A DNA stretch of 64,000 nt from Phycisphaerae bacterium (lineage in GTDB: Bacteria > Planctomycetota > Phycisphaerae > Phycisphaerales > UBA1924), in assembly GCA_016793805.1 (NCBI GenBank), contig JAEUIZ010000039.1:107595-171594 (forward strand), given 5' to 3'. The notes beneath the pieces were generated by a model. The model was not told the origin of the DNA and did not search any database. It worked only from the letters and a program-made list of their open reading frames with translations. This document shows, one piece after another, positions 14,516-23,032 of this stretch. A program made the translations under genes and the position numbers. The first letter of the stretch is position 1, and every line of letters begins with the position of its first letter.

Positions 14516-16197
14516 CCCGCCGCACACTCCTCCATGTGGGCGCGCTCGTGCTGCTGTGCCTCGCCGCGTCATTCGTGGGGCCGGACACGCACGGGCTGAC
14601 CAACTGGCAGGAGTCGCAGCGGCTGGTGGTGGCGCGCGAGATGCAGGACCGCGGGGCGTGGCTGGTGCCGACGTTTCGCGGGCAGGCGTACCTCGCCAAG
14701 CCGCCGATGATCTATTGGGCGCAGATCGCGCTGGCCGAGGCGAGAGGCTCGCGGGTGGACCTGCTCGACCTGCGGCTCGTGGTGGCGCTGGCGGGCCTGG
14801 CCGGCGTGGTGCTGACGTACGCGGTCGCGAGGCGGATGCTCGACGCGGGGGGCGCGTTCATCGCGAGCGGGTGCCTGGCCACGGGGTTGCTGTACGCGCG
14901 ATCGACTCGCGTGGGCGAACTGGACATCCTGCTGGCGCCGCTGACGGTCGCAGGGGTGTGGGGCGTGCTGCTGGCGTGGCGGGGAGTCGAGGAGCCGCTC
15001 GGGCGACGGGCGGGGCCGATCGCGCTGGCGACGGCGGCGACCGCGGCCGCGGGGCTGACGAAGGGTCCGCCCGCGGTCGCGCTCATCGGCTTGGCGACGT
15101 ACGGGGGAATGGCGCTCCACGCCGCCTTGGCGTCGCCGATCCTGGCGCGAGCGCGGCGCGCCGCAATCGTCGCGGGGTCGGTCGCAGCCGTTGCGACGGT
15201 CGCGTTCACGGCCTCACGCGGGGTGAGGCTCCCGGACGCGCCCGGCGTGGCGCTGCTCGCCGCCCTCGCTGCCGCGGTTGCCGCGCTCGTCGCGCTCCTG
15301 GCTCGGCCCGTGCCGCTCCGCACGTTCTGGCGCGTCCTGTCGCGCACGCACCCCGTGCTCGTGCTCGGCGGCGGGTTCGCGGCGTACTTCGCGTGGTGGT
15401 TCCTCGCCTCACGGCACGTCGATCCTGCGGTCGTGGAGGCGATCGCGCGCGAGCAGGTCGATAACGACCTCCAACTCCTCGTCCCCGCGGCGCCGATCCG
15501 CAACCTCGAGGCTCTCGCGTTCGGCTGCGGGCTCGGATCCATCGGGCTCTTCCTGGCTCCGCTCCGCCGCGCGAGGTCGCTCGCCCCGCGCGACGCGTGT
15601 CTCGTCGTCGCGTGGGTGGGCCTCGGGCTGGCGCTCCTGAGCCTCGCGGGCAAGGGCGTGCCCCGTTACCTCACCCCGCTCTGGCCGGGCGTTGCGATCC
15701 TTGGTGGCGCGGCGCTGGCGCGCCTCGCGGTCGGGCCGTGGCGGCGCGTGCTGGTTGCCGCGATCGTGGTGCTCGCCGTCGCGCAGGGCTTGTGGTTCGG
15801 GTATGGGCGCGAGCGAGTCTGGGGCGCGCGTTCGCCGCGGGCGCTGGTGCTCGAACTGCGTGCGCTCGGCGTCGACCCCGCGCGCCTCGCCGCCTTCGAG
15901 TTCTACACACCCGCTCTCGACTTCTACGCGCAATCGCCGGTGATGCCCGTGCAGACGGCGGCGGTGACGGGCGGGATCCCGCCGTGGTCGCTTGCCGAGT
16001 TGCGTGCGAACGCCGCGCGGGCTCCGATAACCGTGCTGCTGCGGGCGCCCGGGGTGGATCCCGACTCCGCGCCCGCCGCGCGGGCGCTCGTCGAGGCGGG
16101 CCTGGTGCTCGAGTTTCTCCCGACGCGGGCGCGGTTCGTGATCGACAACGGGCGGGCCGAGGTCCGTGCGGCTCGGGCGACGGCCTCGACGCCGTAG
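14512..16197 (+). CDS. Glycosyltransferase family 39-like membrane protein (ArnT-like)
   Basis: A 561-residue multi-pass protein. The first periplasmic loop has TNWQESQRLVVAREMQDRGAWLVP and then AYLAKPPMIYW, the hallmark of GT39/ArnT-type transferases that use polyprenyl-phosphate sugars. More than ten hydrophobic segments follow, and the C-terminal 120 residues are soluble. The predicted role is transfer of a sugar from a lipid carrier to lipid or protein outside the membrane. It overlaps the MFS gene by 4 nt and is followed 24 nt later by a GT2 gene of the type that makes the polyprenyl-phosphate sugar. Confidence 0.85.
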   Translation: MTRRTLLHVGALVLLCLAASFVGPDTHGLTNWQESQRLVVAREMQDRGAWLVPTFRGQAYLAKPPMIYWAQIALAEARGSRVDLLDLRLVVALAGLAGVVLTYAVARRMLDAGGAFIASGCLATGLLYARSTRVGELDILLAPLTVAGVWGVLLAWRGVEEPLGRRAGPIALATAATAAAGLTKGPPAVALIGLATYGGMALHAALASPILARARRAAIVAGSVAAVATVAFTASRGVRLPDAPGVALLAALAAAVAALVALLARPVPLRTFWRVLSRTHPVLVLGGGFAAYFAWWFLASRHVDPAVVEAIAREQVDNDLQLLVPAAPIRNLEALAFGCGLGSIGLFLAPLRRARSLAPRDACLVVAWVGLGLALLSLAGKGVPRYLTPLWPGVAILGGAALARLAVGPWRRVLVAAIVVLAVAQGLWFGYGRERVWGARSPRALVLELRALGVDPARLAAFEFYTPALDFYAQSPVMPVQTAAVTGGIPPWSLAELRANAARAPITVLLRAPGVDPDSAPAARALVEAGLVLEFLPTRARFVIDNGRAEVRAARATASTP

Positions 16198-16220
16198 ACT
16201 CGCGCGCGAACAATCCGCCT

Positions 16221-17294
16221 ATCGAAGCCGCGATCGAGTCCAAGCCGCGTCCCCCTGGCACGACCCTGAGCGTCGTGGTTCCGGCGTTCAACGAAGAGGG
16301 CAACATCGCGCCCCTGCACGCTCGGCTGGACTCCGTCCTCCGCGCCTGCGCCGACGACCACGAGATCATCTTTGTGGATGACGGGAGCACCGACGGGACG
16401 CTCGACGCGATCCGCGCGCTGGCGCGCCGAGATCCGCGCGTGAAGTTCCTCGCGTTCAGCCGCAACTTCGGGCACGAGATGGCCTCGACGGCGGGGCTGG
16501 ACCGCGCGGAGGGCGACGCCGTCGTGCTCATCGACGCGGACCTTCAGGACCCGCCGGAGGTGATTCGGCGCCTCGTCGATGCGTGGCGCGACGGCGCGGA
16601 CGTGGCGTATGCGCAGCGCCGCCGGCGCCCGGGCGAGCCGGTGCTCAAGCGGCTGACGGCGTGGCTCTTCTATCGCCTGCTGGCGCGGCTGACGGAGGTT
16701 CCGATCCCGCGCGACACGGGGGACTTCCGATTGATGGACCGGCGGGTCGTTCTCGCGCTGCGCCGATGCCGCGAGAACCCCCGGTTCGTCCGCGGGCTTG
16801 TCGCCTGGGTCGGCTTCAAGCAGCAGGCCGTGCTCTATGACCGGGACGAGCGGCACGCGGGCGAGACGAAGTACGGCTTCCGCAAGTTGCTCAAACTCTC
16901 GCTCGAGGCCCTCTCCGCGTTCTCGCTCGCGCCGCTGCGGCTGACGGTGTGGCTCGGCGGGGCCGCCGTCGCCCTGAGCGTGCTCATCACCCTTGCGGTC
17001 GTGTTCGAGCGGGTCTTCCTCGGTCCCGCGCAGCGCGGGTACGCACTGCTGGCGTGCGGCATCTTCTTCATGGGCGGCGTCCAACTCGTGATCCTCGGCA
17101 TCATCGCCCATTATCTGGGCCAGGTGTTCACGCACGGGCAGGCCAGGCCGCTCTACCTGGTGGCCGAGCAATCCGGCTGGAGCGAGACGCATGGACGAGA
17201 GCCTCTACCTGGAGATGGCCGCGCTCGAGAACCGCTACTGGTGGTTCGTCGCCAAGAGGCGGATCCTCCTCACGCTCATTCGACGCTTTCTTGA
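16221..17294 (+). CDS. Glycosyltransferase family 2 (dolichyl-phosphate-mannose-synthase-like), start uncertain
   Basis: About 357 residues. The GT-A domain has LSVVVPAFNEEGNIAPL, FVDDGSTDGT, LIDADLQDPPEV (DxD equivalent) and RDTGDFRLMDRRV. Two C-terminal membrane helices follow (LTVWLGGAAVALSVLITLAV, LVILGIIAHYLGQVF). Such enzymes load a sugar onto polyprenyl phosphate for GT39-type enzymes. No ATG, GTG or TTG lies at the expected start. The in-frame ATC codons at 16221 and 16233 fit best; the first canonical codon, GTG 16275, falls inside the conserved first strand. The C-terminal 34 codons overlap the next gene by 104 nt. Confidence 0.82.
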   Translation: MEAAIESKPRPPGTTLSVVVPAFNEEGNIAPLHARLDSVLRACADDHEIIFVDDGSTDGTLDAIRALARRDPRVKFLAFSRNFGHEMASTAGLDRAEGDAVVLIDADLQDPPEVIRRLVDAWRDGADVAYAQRRRRPGEPVLKRLTAWLFYRLLARLTEVPIPRDTGDFRLMDRRVVLALRRCRENPRFVRGLVAWVGFKQQAVLYDRDERHAGETKYGFRKLLKLSLEALSAFSLAPLRLTVWLGGAAVALSVLITLAVVFERVFLGPAQRGYALLACGIFFMGGVQLVILGIIAHYLGQVFTHGQARPLYLVAEQSGWSETHGREPLPGDGRAREPLLVVRRQEADPPHAHSTLS

Positions 17295-17937
17295 GGCACC
17301 CATCGACCGCGCCCGCGTCTGCGACATCGGGTGCGGGTCCGGCGGCCTGTTGCGTGACCTCAGCCATGCAGGCGCGTCGGTCTTGGGTACCGATTCCTCG
17401 CCGCTGGCGCGAGACCTGGCGGCCCGCGACGGCCTGCGGATCGTCGATGCCTCGCTCCCCGACGGCCTCCCCGACGGGCCCTTCGACGCGCTCGTGATGT
17501 CGGACGTGTTGGAGCACGTCGAGCACGACGCGGCCTCGGTCGCCGCTGCCGCCGAGCGGCTGGCCCCGGGCGGGATCATGGTCTGCACCGTCCCCGCGCA
17601 CCCGTGGATGTGGACCGAGCGCGACGCCCACCACGGGCACTACCGGCGATACCGACGCGCCGACTACGCGCGGCTGTTTGCCATTCCAACGCTCGAGCCG
17701 GTGCGGGTGAGTTACTACAACGCCGCCCTGTTTCCCGTGATGGCGGCGGCGCGCCTCGGCAAGAAGTGGCTCGGGCGCGATCGGGCGTCGGGCACGCACG
17801 GGGGCGACATCCGCGAACTGCCGGCGGCGATCAACGCGATCCTCCGCGAGACGTTCGCGTTCGAACGGCACCTCCTGACCCGCGTGTCGATCCCCTTCGG
17901 CGCGTCGCTCGTCAGCGTGCACCGCCGGATCGTCTGA
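17191..17937 (+). CDS. Class I SAM-dependent methyltransferase
   Basis: A 248-residue methyltransferase. The N-terminus LEMAALENRYWWFVAKRRILL is typical of methyltransferases found in glycan clusters. The SAM-binding loop is VCDIGCGSGGLLRDL (about residues 47-61). VLGTDSSPLA, FDALVMSDVLEHVEHD and a TVPAHPWMWTERDAHHGHYRRY segment follow. The product is probably a methylated sugar, lipid or small molecule of the envelope, judging by the GT39 and GT2 genes before it. It overlaps the GT2 reading frame by about 100 nt and its end overlaps the convergent GT87 gene by 26 nt. Confidence 0.87.
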   Translation: MDESLYLEMAALENRYWWFVAKRRILLTLIRRFLEAPIDRARVCDIGCGSGGLLRDLSHAGASVLGTDSSPLARDLAARDGLRIVDASLPDGLPDGPFDALVMSDVLEHVEHDAASVAAAAERLAPGGIMVCTVPAHPWMWTERDAHHGHYRRYRRADYARLFAIPTLEPVRVSYYNAALFPVMAAARLGKKWLGRDRASGTHGGDIRELPAAINAILRETFAFERHLLTRVSIPFGASLVSVHRRIV

Positions 17938-19189
17938 GCCCTACCGCGACGAACCCGAGCAGCATCGCGAGGAGGCCCCAACTCGCGCCGCTCATCCATC
18001 GCCACGCCTCGACGGCGTCCTTGAAGGCGTCGCCGCCGGGCGGGAGGCGGGTGGCGAGTTGGAACGCGACCACGCCCGCGAGCAGGGGCCAGCGGCCGCG
18101 ACCGGGCGTGAGCAGCAGGAGCGCCGCGGCCACGTTGGGGACGAGCATGAGGTACATGTGCCGCGTGGTCGTCTGCGGTGCGAAGATGAGGAGCCCCATG
18201 ACGACGGCGCACCACTCCGTCAGGGCGTGCTCGCGCCGGGGCCGGAGGAACGACTCGCCGCGGGCGTGATAGACGAGCGTCACGGCAGCGAGCGCGAGCC
18301 CCAGGAGCGAGCCGGTGATCGCCAGCGTCCCCGCGCTCCCGAGCCCCCACGCCTCGGCCGCGCGACCCGCGAAACTGGTGAGCGAGACGCTGCGGTGCCA
18401 GGTCAGCCCGTGCGGCGCTGCGTCGCCCGCGGCGCGCTGGGCCACGCCCATCGAGCCGGCGAGCCCGCCGAGCGCGCGGCGGAGGAAGTCGAGGTTCCGC
18501 TCCCACCCGAGCACGATTGCCGGTGCGAGGGCGACGGCGACGGCACCCGCGATCGTCCACGCCGCGGCGCGCCACCGCCCGCGCACGAGCATCCACGGAA
18601 GGGCGGCGAGCGCGACGTACTTCACATTGGCGGCGATGCCGAGGCAAACGCCCGCGGCCGACGGCCGGCGCGCCGGGCAGGCCAAGGCTCCGAGCATCCC
18701 GAGGAGCACGATCGTGTCGGTCTGCCCGAGTTCGAGTTCCCAGCGCAGGGGTTCGAGCGTCAGGGCCAGCCCCAGCAGCGTCGCGCCCGCCAGCCGCGCG
18801 GCCGATCGCTCGCCCCACTCTCTCGCCAGCACGCGAGCGCCGAGCCCGAGCGTGATGGCGATGAGGGCGACGTTGACCACGATCCACGCCCGGGCCGCCG
18901 ACAACTCCGAGATGAGCGAGAGCGGCGCGAGGAGCACGGCCAGGAGCGGGGGATAGATGTAGCCACCGATCCCCGACGCCATGGGGTCGTCGCCCTCGCG
19001 CACGGCCTTGGCGGCGAGGTAGAAGTGCGTGAAGTCGCCCGTGTTGCGAGACTCGGCGCGGGCCGCGGCGCGCAGCGCGAGCCCCAGCAGCAGCGCCCCT
19101 GCGAGCACTGCCAGCACCGCCGCCGTCCGTTGGTCGCGCGTCCGCTCCAGCCGGTCCTCCGCACTAACTCCGTTTGAACAGCCGCTCAA
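17912..19189 (-). CDS. Glycosyltransferase family 87 (DUF2029-like) membrane protein
   Basis: Up to 425 residues, with about ten hydrophobic segments. The motifs NTGDFTHFYLAAKAVREG and YIYPPLLAVLLAPLSL near the N-terminus are those of GT87 polyprenyl-phosphate-mannose transferases. LELGQTDTIVLLGML and GVCLGIAANVKYVALAALPW follow. The start is uncertain: TTG at 19189 overlaps the end of mutL by 26 nt, while CTG or GTG codons after GCGGAGGACC (near 19145-19160) are alternatives. It is convergent with the methyltransferase gene and may act in the same envelope glycan pathway. Confidence 0.78.
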   Translation of the reverse strand: MSGCSNGVSAEDRLERTRDQRTAAVLAVLAGALLLGLALRAAARAESRNTGDFTHFYLAAKAVREGDDPMASGIGGYIYPPLLAVLLAPLSLISELSAARAWIVVNVALIAITLGLGARVLAREWGERSAARLAGATLLGLALTLEPLRWELELGQTDTIVLLGMLGALACPARRPSAAGVCLGIAANVKYVALAALPWMLVRGRWRAAAWTIAGAVAVALAPAIVLGWERNLDFLRRALGGLAGSMGVAQRAAGDAAPHGLTWHRSVSLTSFAGRAAEAWGLGSAGTLAITGSLLGLALAAVTLVYHARGESFLRPRREHALTEWCAVVMGLLIFAPQTTTRHMYLMLVPNVAAALLLLTPGRGRWPLLAGVVAFQLATRLPPGGDAFKDAVEAWRWMSGASWGLLAMLLGFVAVGLRRSGGAR

Positions 19190-21008
19190 GTTCCCGGATC
19201 GTGAGGCGCACCGATGTCGGCCTCCCGTGCGGGCAGTTGCTGGATCGCTCCACCTCGTCGCGGAGCGTCAGCAACTCGGCGAGTTCACCCTCGCTCATCC
19301 GGTCGCCCGCCTTGACCGCGGCCTTGCAAGCCATCATGTCCAACACGTCTCGCAGCGCTTCCTCGCTGTCGGGGGCGAAGTCGTTGGAACGCTCGAGGAG
19401 GTCGGACATCAGGTCCACCGGGTCCACGCCGCGCTCGAAGAGGAAGGACGGGAACGCGTGCACGCCGATCGCTTCGGGACCGATCGCCTCGGCCTCGACC
19501 CCGATCCGCGAGAGGAGCGGCGCGAGTTCCGGGAGGCGAGCGATCTGCGCGGGCGTGGCCGGGACGACCGAGGGCGTGAGCAGGCGTTGTCGCTCCAGCG
19601 GCTCGCGGGAGACCCTCGCCACGAGTTGCTCGAACATCACGCGCTCGTGCAGGGCGTGCTGGTCCACGATCACGACGCCCTCGGCGTCCTGGGTCACGAG
19701 GTACGAGTTGTGCACCTGCAGCACGCGCGACGCGGGGATGGGCGCGGGCAGGGGCGTCTGTGGTTTGGGCTCCGCGATCGACGCGGCGTCCGGCCAGCCG
19801 CTTGCGGATCCTCGGCCGCCGTCGACGGGGCCGTTCTCCGCCGATGCCAGGGCCTCTCGCGTGGCGGCGTAGTCGATGGGAGCGCCGGAGTCGGGCCACG
19901 GGCCATGGCGCAGGCGATCCGCGAGCGTTGCCGCCGGGCCGATCTCGCGCGGGCCGAGCATCGTCGGTCGCGCCGTGGCGATGGTTGGGGTCAGGTCGGC
20001 CGATTGCAGCGCCCGTCGAAGCGCCCGGAGTACGAGCGTGTGGACGAGCGACGGATCGCGGAAGCGGACCTCGACCTTTGCCGGGTGGACGTTCACATCG
20101 ACCGCCGCGGGGGACATCTCGATCATGAGCACGCAGGTCGGGTGCCTACCCGGCTCGATGAGCCCGCGGTACGCCTCCTTGATCGCGTGCTGGACGGTCT
20201 TGTCGCGGATGGGTCGGCCGTTGAGGAAGACGTGCTGGGCCTGGTTGGTGGCTCGCGCGATGGCGGGCAGCCCGGCGAGGCCCCAGAGCGTCGCGCCGCG
20301 CGCGTCGTCGAACTCGTCGGCGGAGACCTCGATGACCTGATCGGCCAACTCGGTGCCGAGGGCCGCGAGGGCACGCTCGCGCGGGGTTTGCCCCGGCGGA
20401 AGGTCCAGGGCCGTGCGCCCATCGGTGGAAACTACGAACGCGACGGCCGGGTGCGCCAGGGCCAGATCGCGGGCAGCGTCCACGCACCGCGCCTGCTCCG
20501 TCGGGACCGTGCGCAGGAACTTCCGCCGCGCGGGCGTGTTGAAGAACAGGTTGCGTACGCGCGCGGTGGTGCCCACGGGGCCCGATGCTGGGCGGGGCAC
20601 CGAGGTCTCGCCCCCGTCGCACGCGATCTCCGCGGCCTCGTGCTGGGCCTCGGTCCGAGATCGGATCGTCACCCGCGCCACCGATCCGATCGACGCGAGG
20701 GCCTCGCCGCGGAAGCCGAGCGTTCCGATCCGGTCCAGGTCCTCGGCGGCGGCGATCTTGCTGGTGGCGTGCGGCATGAGCGCCAGCGGGAGTTCCTCCG
20801 CCGCGATCCCGGCCCCGTTGTCGCTGACCTCGACCAGTTCGATCCCGCCCTGCTCGAGCCGGACCGTGACGCGGGTCGCGCCCGCGTCGAGCGCGTTCTC
20901 GACGAGTTCCTTGACGACCGATGCCGGGCGGTCCACCACCTCGCCCGCGGCGATCTGGTTGACGAGCAACTCGGGAAGCGGGCGGATGGAACGACGCGAC
21001 GACGGCAT
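19164..21008 (-). CDS. mutL: DNA mismatch repair endonuclease MutL
   Basis: A 614-residue MutL. The GHKL ATPase motifs are IAAGEVVDRPASVVKELVEN, DNGAGI, HATSKI and GFRGEAL (first 110 residues). FLNGRPIRDK and VDVNVHPAKVEVRF belong to the transducer domain. The C-terminal half has the nicking motif DQHALHERVMFE (DQHAxxExxxxE), ACKAA and CPHGRP, so this is an endonuclease-competent MutL, as in bacteria without MutH. It works with MutS in mismatch repair. Its promoter region is shared with the divergent M24 peptidase (37 nt apart). Confidence 0.96.
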   Translation of the reverse strand: MPSSRRSIRPLPELLVNQIAAGEVVDRPASVVKELVENALDAGATRVTVRLEQGGIELVEVSDNGAGIAAEELPLALMPHATSKIAAAEDLDRIGTLGFRGEALASIGSVARVTIRSRTEAQHEAAEIACDGGETSVPRPASGPVGTTARVRNLFFNTPARRKFLRTVPTEQARCVDAARDLALAHPAVAFVVSTDGRTALDLPPGQTPRERALAALGTELADQVIEVSADEFDDARGATLWGLAGLPAIARATNQAQHVFLNGRPIRDKTVQHAIKEAYRGLIEPGRHPTCVLMIEMSPAAVDVNVHPAKVEVRFRDPSLVHTLVLRALRRALQSADLTPTIATARPTMLGPREIGPAATLADRLRHGPWPDSGAPIDYAATREALASAENGPVDGGRGSASGWPDAASIAEPKPQTPLPAPIPASRVLQVHNSYLVTQDAEGVVIVDQHALHERVMFEQLVARVSREPLERQRLLTPSVVPATPAQIARLPELAPLLSRIGVEAEAIGPEAIGVHAFPSFLFERGVDPVDLMSDLLERSNDFAPDSEEALRDVLDMMACKAAVKAGDRMSEGELAELLTLRDEVERSSNCPHGRPTSVRLTIRELERLFKRS

Positions 21009-21045
21009 CCGCCAATCCTACTCCCTCTCCCGCTACACTCCGCCC

Positions 21046-22266
21046 ATGAACATCGGCGACGGCTTCCCCGTGCGCGACTTCGTTGCGCGTCGCGACCGCG
21101 TCCTCTCCTCGCTCGACGGCGCCATCGGGCTAGTGTTTGCGGGCGATGGGCCGCCCCCGCTCTCGGGGTTCTGGGAGCCGGATTGGAACTTCTACTACCT
21201 CACGGGAATCCGCGACGAGCCGGGCGCGGTCGTGCTGTTTGATCCCCGCGCCGAGGACCCGCTCCGGCGGTGCGTGCTCTTCCTCAAGCCCCGCAACCCG
21301 GAGGTCGAGGCGTGGGACGGGTACCGCGATCCGATCTCGACGGCTCTGAAGGCGCAGACCGGCTTCGACACCGTCATGCGCACCACCGCGCTCCCACGGA
21401 CGCTCACGACGATCGCCCGCCGGCGCGGCGTGCTCGCCTGCCTCCACCCGTTCGCGGTCTATGACGGCCCGGCATCGCCCGATCTCGCGCTGTTCCGCAA
21501 GGTCGTCGAGCGATCCGTCGGCATTTCCATCAAGGACCAGACGAACCTGCTTCCGTCGCTTCGGGCGGTGAAGTCGGCGCGCGAGGTCCGCGAGATGGAG
21601 CGTGCTGTCCGTGCGTCGGCGAGCGGCTATCGGGCCGCGATGCGGTCGATCCGGCCCGGGATGCCCGAGCGTGAGATCCAGCGCGTGGTCGAAGAGGGCT
21701 TCCGGGCGGGAGGGGCCACGGGCACGGGGTACAACTCGATCGTCGGCGCGGGGCTGAACAGCACGGTCCTGCACTACATGGCGAACTCGGGTGTGGCCAA
21801 GGCGGGGGACCTCGTTCTGATCGACGCCGGCGCCCGCGTGGGCGGCTATACCGCCGACGTCACGCGCACGCTTCCCGTGTCGGGCCGATTCGCCGCCGAT
21901 CAGCGCGAGGTGTACGAGGTCGTGCTGGCGGCGCTCGAGGCGGGCATTCGAGCCTGCCGACCGGGGGTCCACATGGCCGCCGTCGATGCGGCCGCGCGGA
22001 AGGTGATCGACCGCGCGGGCTACGCCGACTTCTTCATCCACGGCATCGGGCACCAGTTGGGCATCGAGGTCCACGACGTGACGCCCGACGGCCCGCTCAA
22101 GCCCGGCATGATCGTCACCATCGAGCCCGGCATCTACATCCCGGATCAGCGGCTCGGCATCCGGATCGAGGACGACGTGCTTCTCACGCGCCAGGGCCCG
22201 CGCGTGCTCACGAGCGAGATCCCCAAGACTGTCCGCGCGATCGAGGCCGCGATGAAGCGCCGATAG
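21046..22266 (+). CDS. Xaa-Pro aminopeptidase (M24 family)
   Basis: A 406-residue peptidase. An N-terminal creatinase-like domain (1-165; DWNFYYLTGIRDEPGAVVLF) precedes the pita-bread catalytic domain. Metal ligands are visible in DAGARVGGYTADVTRT (two Asp), GIGHQLGIEVHD (His), IEPGIYIP (Glu) and RIEDDVLLT (Glu). It removes N-terminal residues preceding proline and uses two metal ions, usually Mn. The ATG at 21046 precedes NIGDGFPVRDF. It is divergent from mutL. No signal peptide is evident, so it is cytoplasmic. Confidence 0.93.
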   Translation: MNIGDGFPVRDFVARRDRVLSSLDGAIGLVFAGDGPPPLSGFWEPDWNFYYLTGIRDEPGAVVLFDPRAEDPLRRCVLFLKPRNPEVEAWDGYRDPISTALKAQTGFDTVMRTTALPRTLTTIARRRGVLACLHPFAVYDGPASPDLALFRKVVERSVGISIKDQTNLLPSLRAVKSAREVREMERAVRASASGYRAAMRSIRPGMPEREIQRVVEEGFRAGGATGTGYNSIVGAGLNSTVLHYMANSGVAKAGDLVLIDAGARVGGYTADVTRTLPVSGRFAADQREVYEVVLAALEAGIRACRPGVHMAAVDAAARKVIDRAGYADFFIHGIGHQLGIEVHDVTPDGPLKPGMIVTIEPGIYIPDQRLGIRIEDDVLLTRQGPRVLTSEIPKTVRAIEAAMKRR

Positions 22267-22277
22267 CGGCCCACTCG

Positions 22278-22973
22278 CTACCGCGGCGAACCCGGGACGG
22301 GCTGCACGTTCGGCTTCGCGAGCGATCCCGCGATCGCTCGGGCCCGGCGTTCCAGCGTCCCCATCTCGTCTGGCCGATTCGGATCGTACATCCCTAGCAC
22401 TTCGCGCTGCGGCCCGATCAGGATGAGACGGGTCGGATGGGTGATGTTCTGCATTGTGGTCCCATCGGGCAGGGGGATCGTTCGCTCCGGGTCCGGGCCG
22501 AGCGCGAACTGCAGCGCCCCCATCACGATCCGCTCCACGTCCTTCTTGTCCCCGGTCAGAAAGGTCCACCGCGACAGGTCGAGTTCCTTCTCGGTGGCGT
22601 ATTCCATGAGCCGCGCGGGCGTGTCGCGCTCGGGATCGACGCTGATGCTGGCGAAGCGGACGGACGTGCCCTTGAGCGCCGTCGCCAGGTCGTTCATCGC
22701 CAGCACCATGATGGGGCACGCGAACGGGCAGTGCGTGAAGGTGAAGTCGAGGACCGTGACCCGTCCCTCGAACATCGCCTCCGTGCGCTCGGCGCCGGTC
22801 TGGTCGCGCATGCGGAACTCCGGGACGCGGAGGCCCGCGACCGCGGGATCGGGGGTCAGGTCGGGTGCTGCGGGCGAAGACCCGAGGCGTCGCGCGGTGA
22901 CCACGAGCCCGACTACGGACAGGACCAGCCCGACGAGGGCGACGACCATGATGGGGAGGATCAGCCGGTGCAT
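22278..22973 (-). CDS. SCO1/SenC family copper chaperone
   Basis: A 231-residue protein. One N-terminal membrane anchor (MHRLILPIMVVALVGLVLS) precedes a thioredoxin-like domain. The copper ligands are present: CPFAC (CxxxC) in FTFTHCPFACPIMV, and the histidine in ITHPTRLIL. ISVDPERDTPARL is also typical. It inserts copper into the CuA centre of cytochrome c oxidase, and here it could also serve the CuA site of NosZ. It follows ctaB (59 nt gap) on the same strand, which supports a role in oxidase assembly. Confidence 0.92.
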   Translation of the reverse strand: MHRLILPIMVVALVGLVLSVVGLVVTARRLGSSPAAPDLTPDPAVAGLRVPEFRMRDQTGAERTEAMFEGRVTVLDFTFTHCPFACPIMVLAMNDLATALKGTSVRFASISVDPERDTPARLMEYATEKELDLSRWTFLTGDKKDVERIVMGALQFALGPDPERTIPLPDGTTMQNITHPTRLILIGPQREVLGMYDPNRPDEMGTLERRARAIAGSLAKPNVQPVPGSPR

Positions 22974-23032
22974 GTGGGTCGCTTTGAGCCCGGCGCGGGC
23001 AGCGAGTTCGGGCTGCGCGTGCGGGAGGAGGT

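Noticed and set aside
10910..14572. A 1220-codon open frame on the minus strand across the repeat array, FN3, hydrolase and MFS genes
   Set aside because: It is a shadow of plus-strand genes in GC-rich DNA, and its sequence is low-complexity with Arg/Gly/Pro bias. The plus-strand genes have clear family motifs.
16275..17294. GTG 16275 as the GT2 start
   Set aside because: It would remove the first half of the conserved first beta strand (LSVVVPAFNEE), so an upstream non-canonical start is more likely, although not proven.
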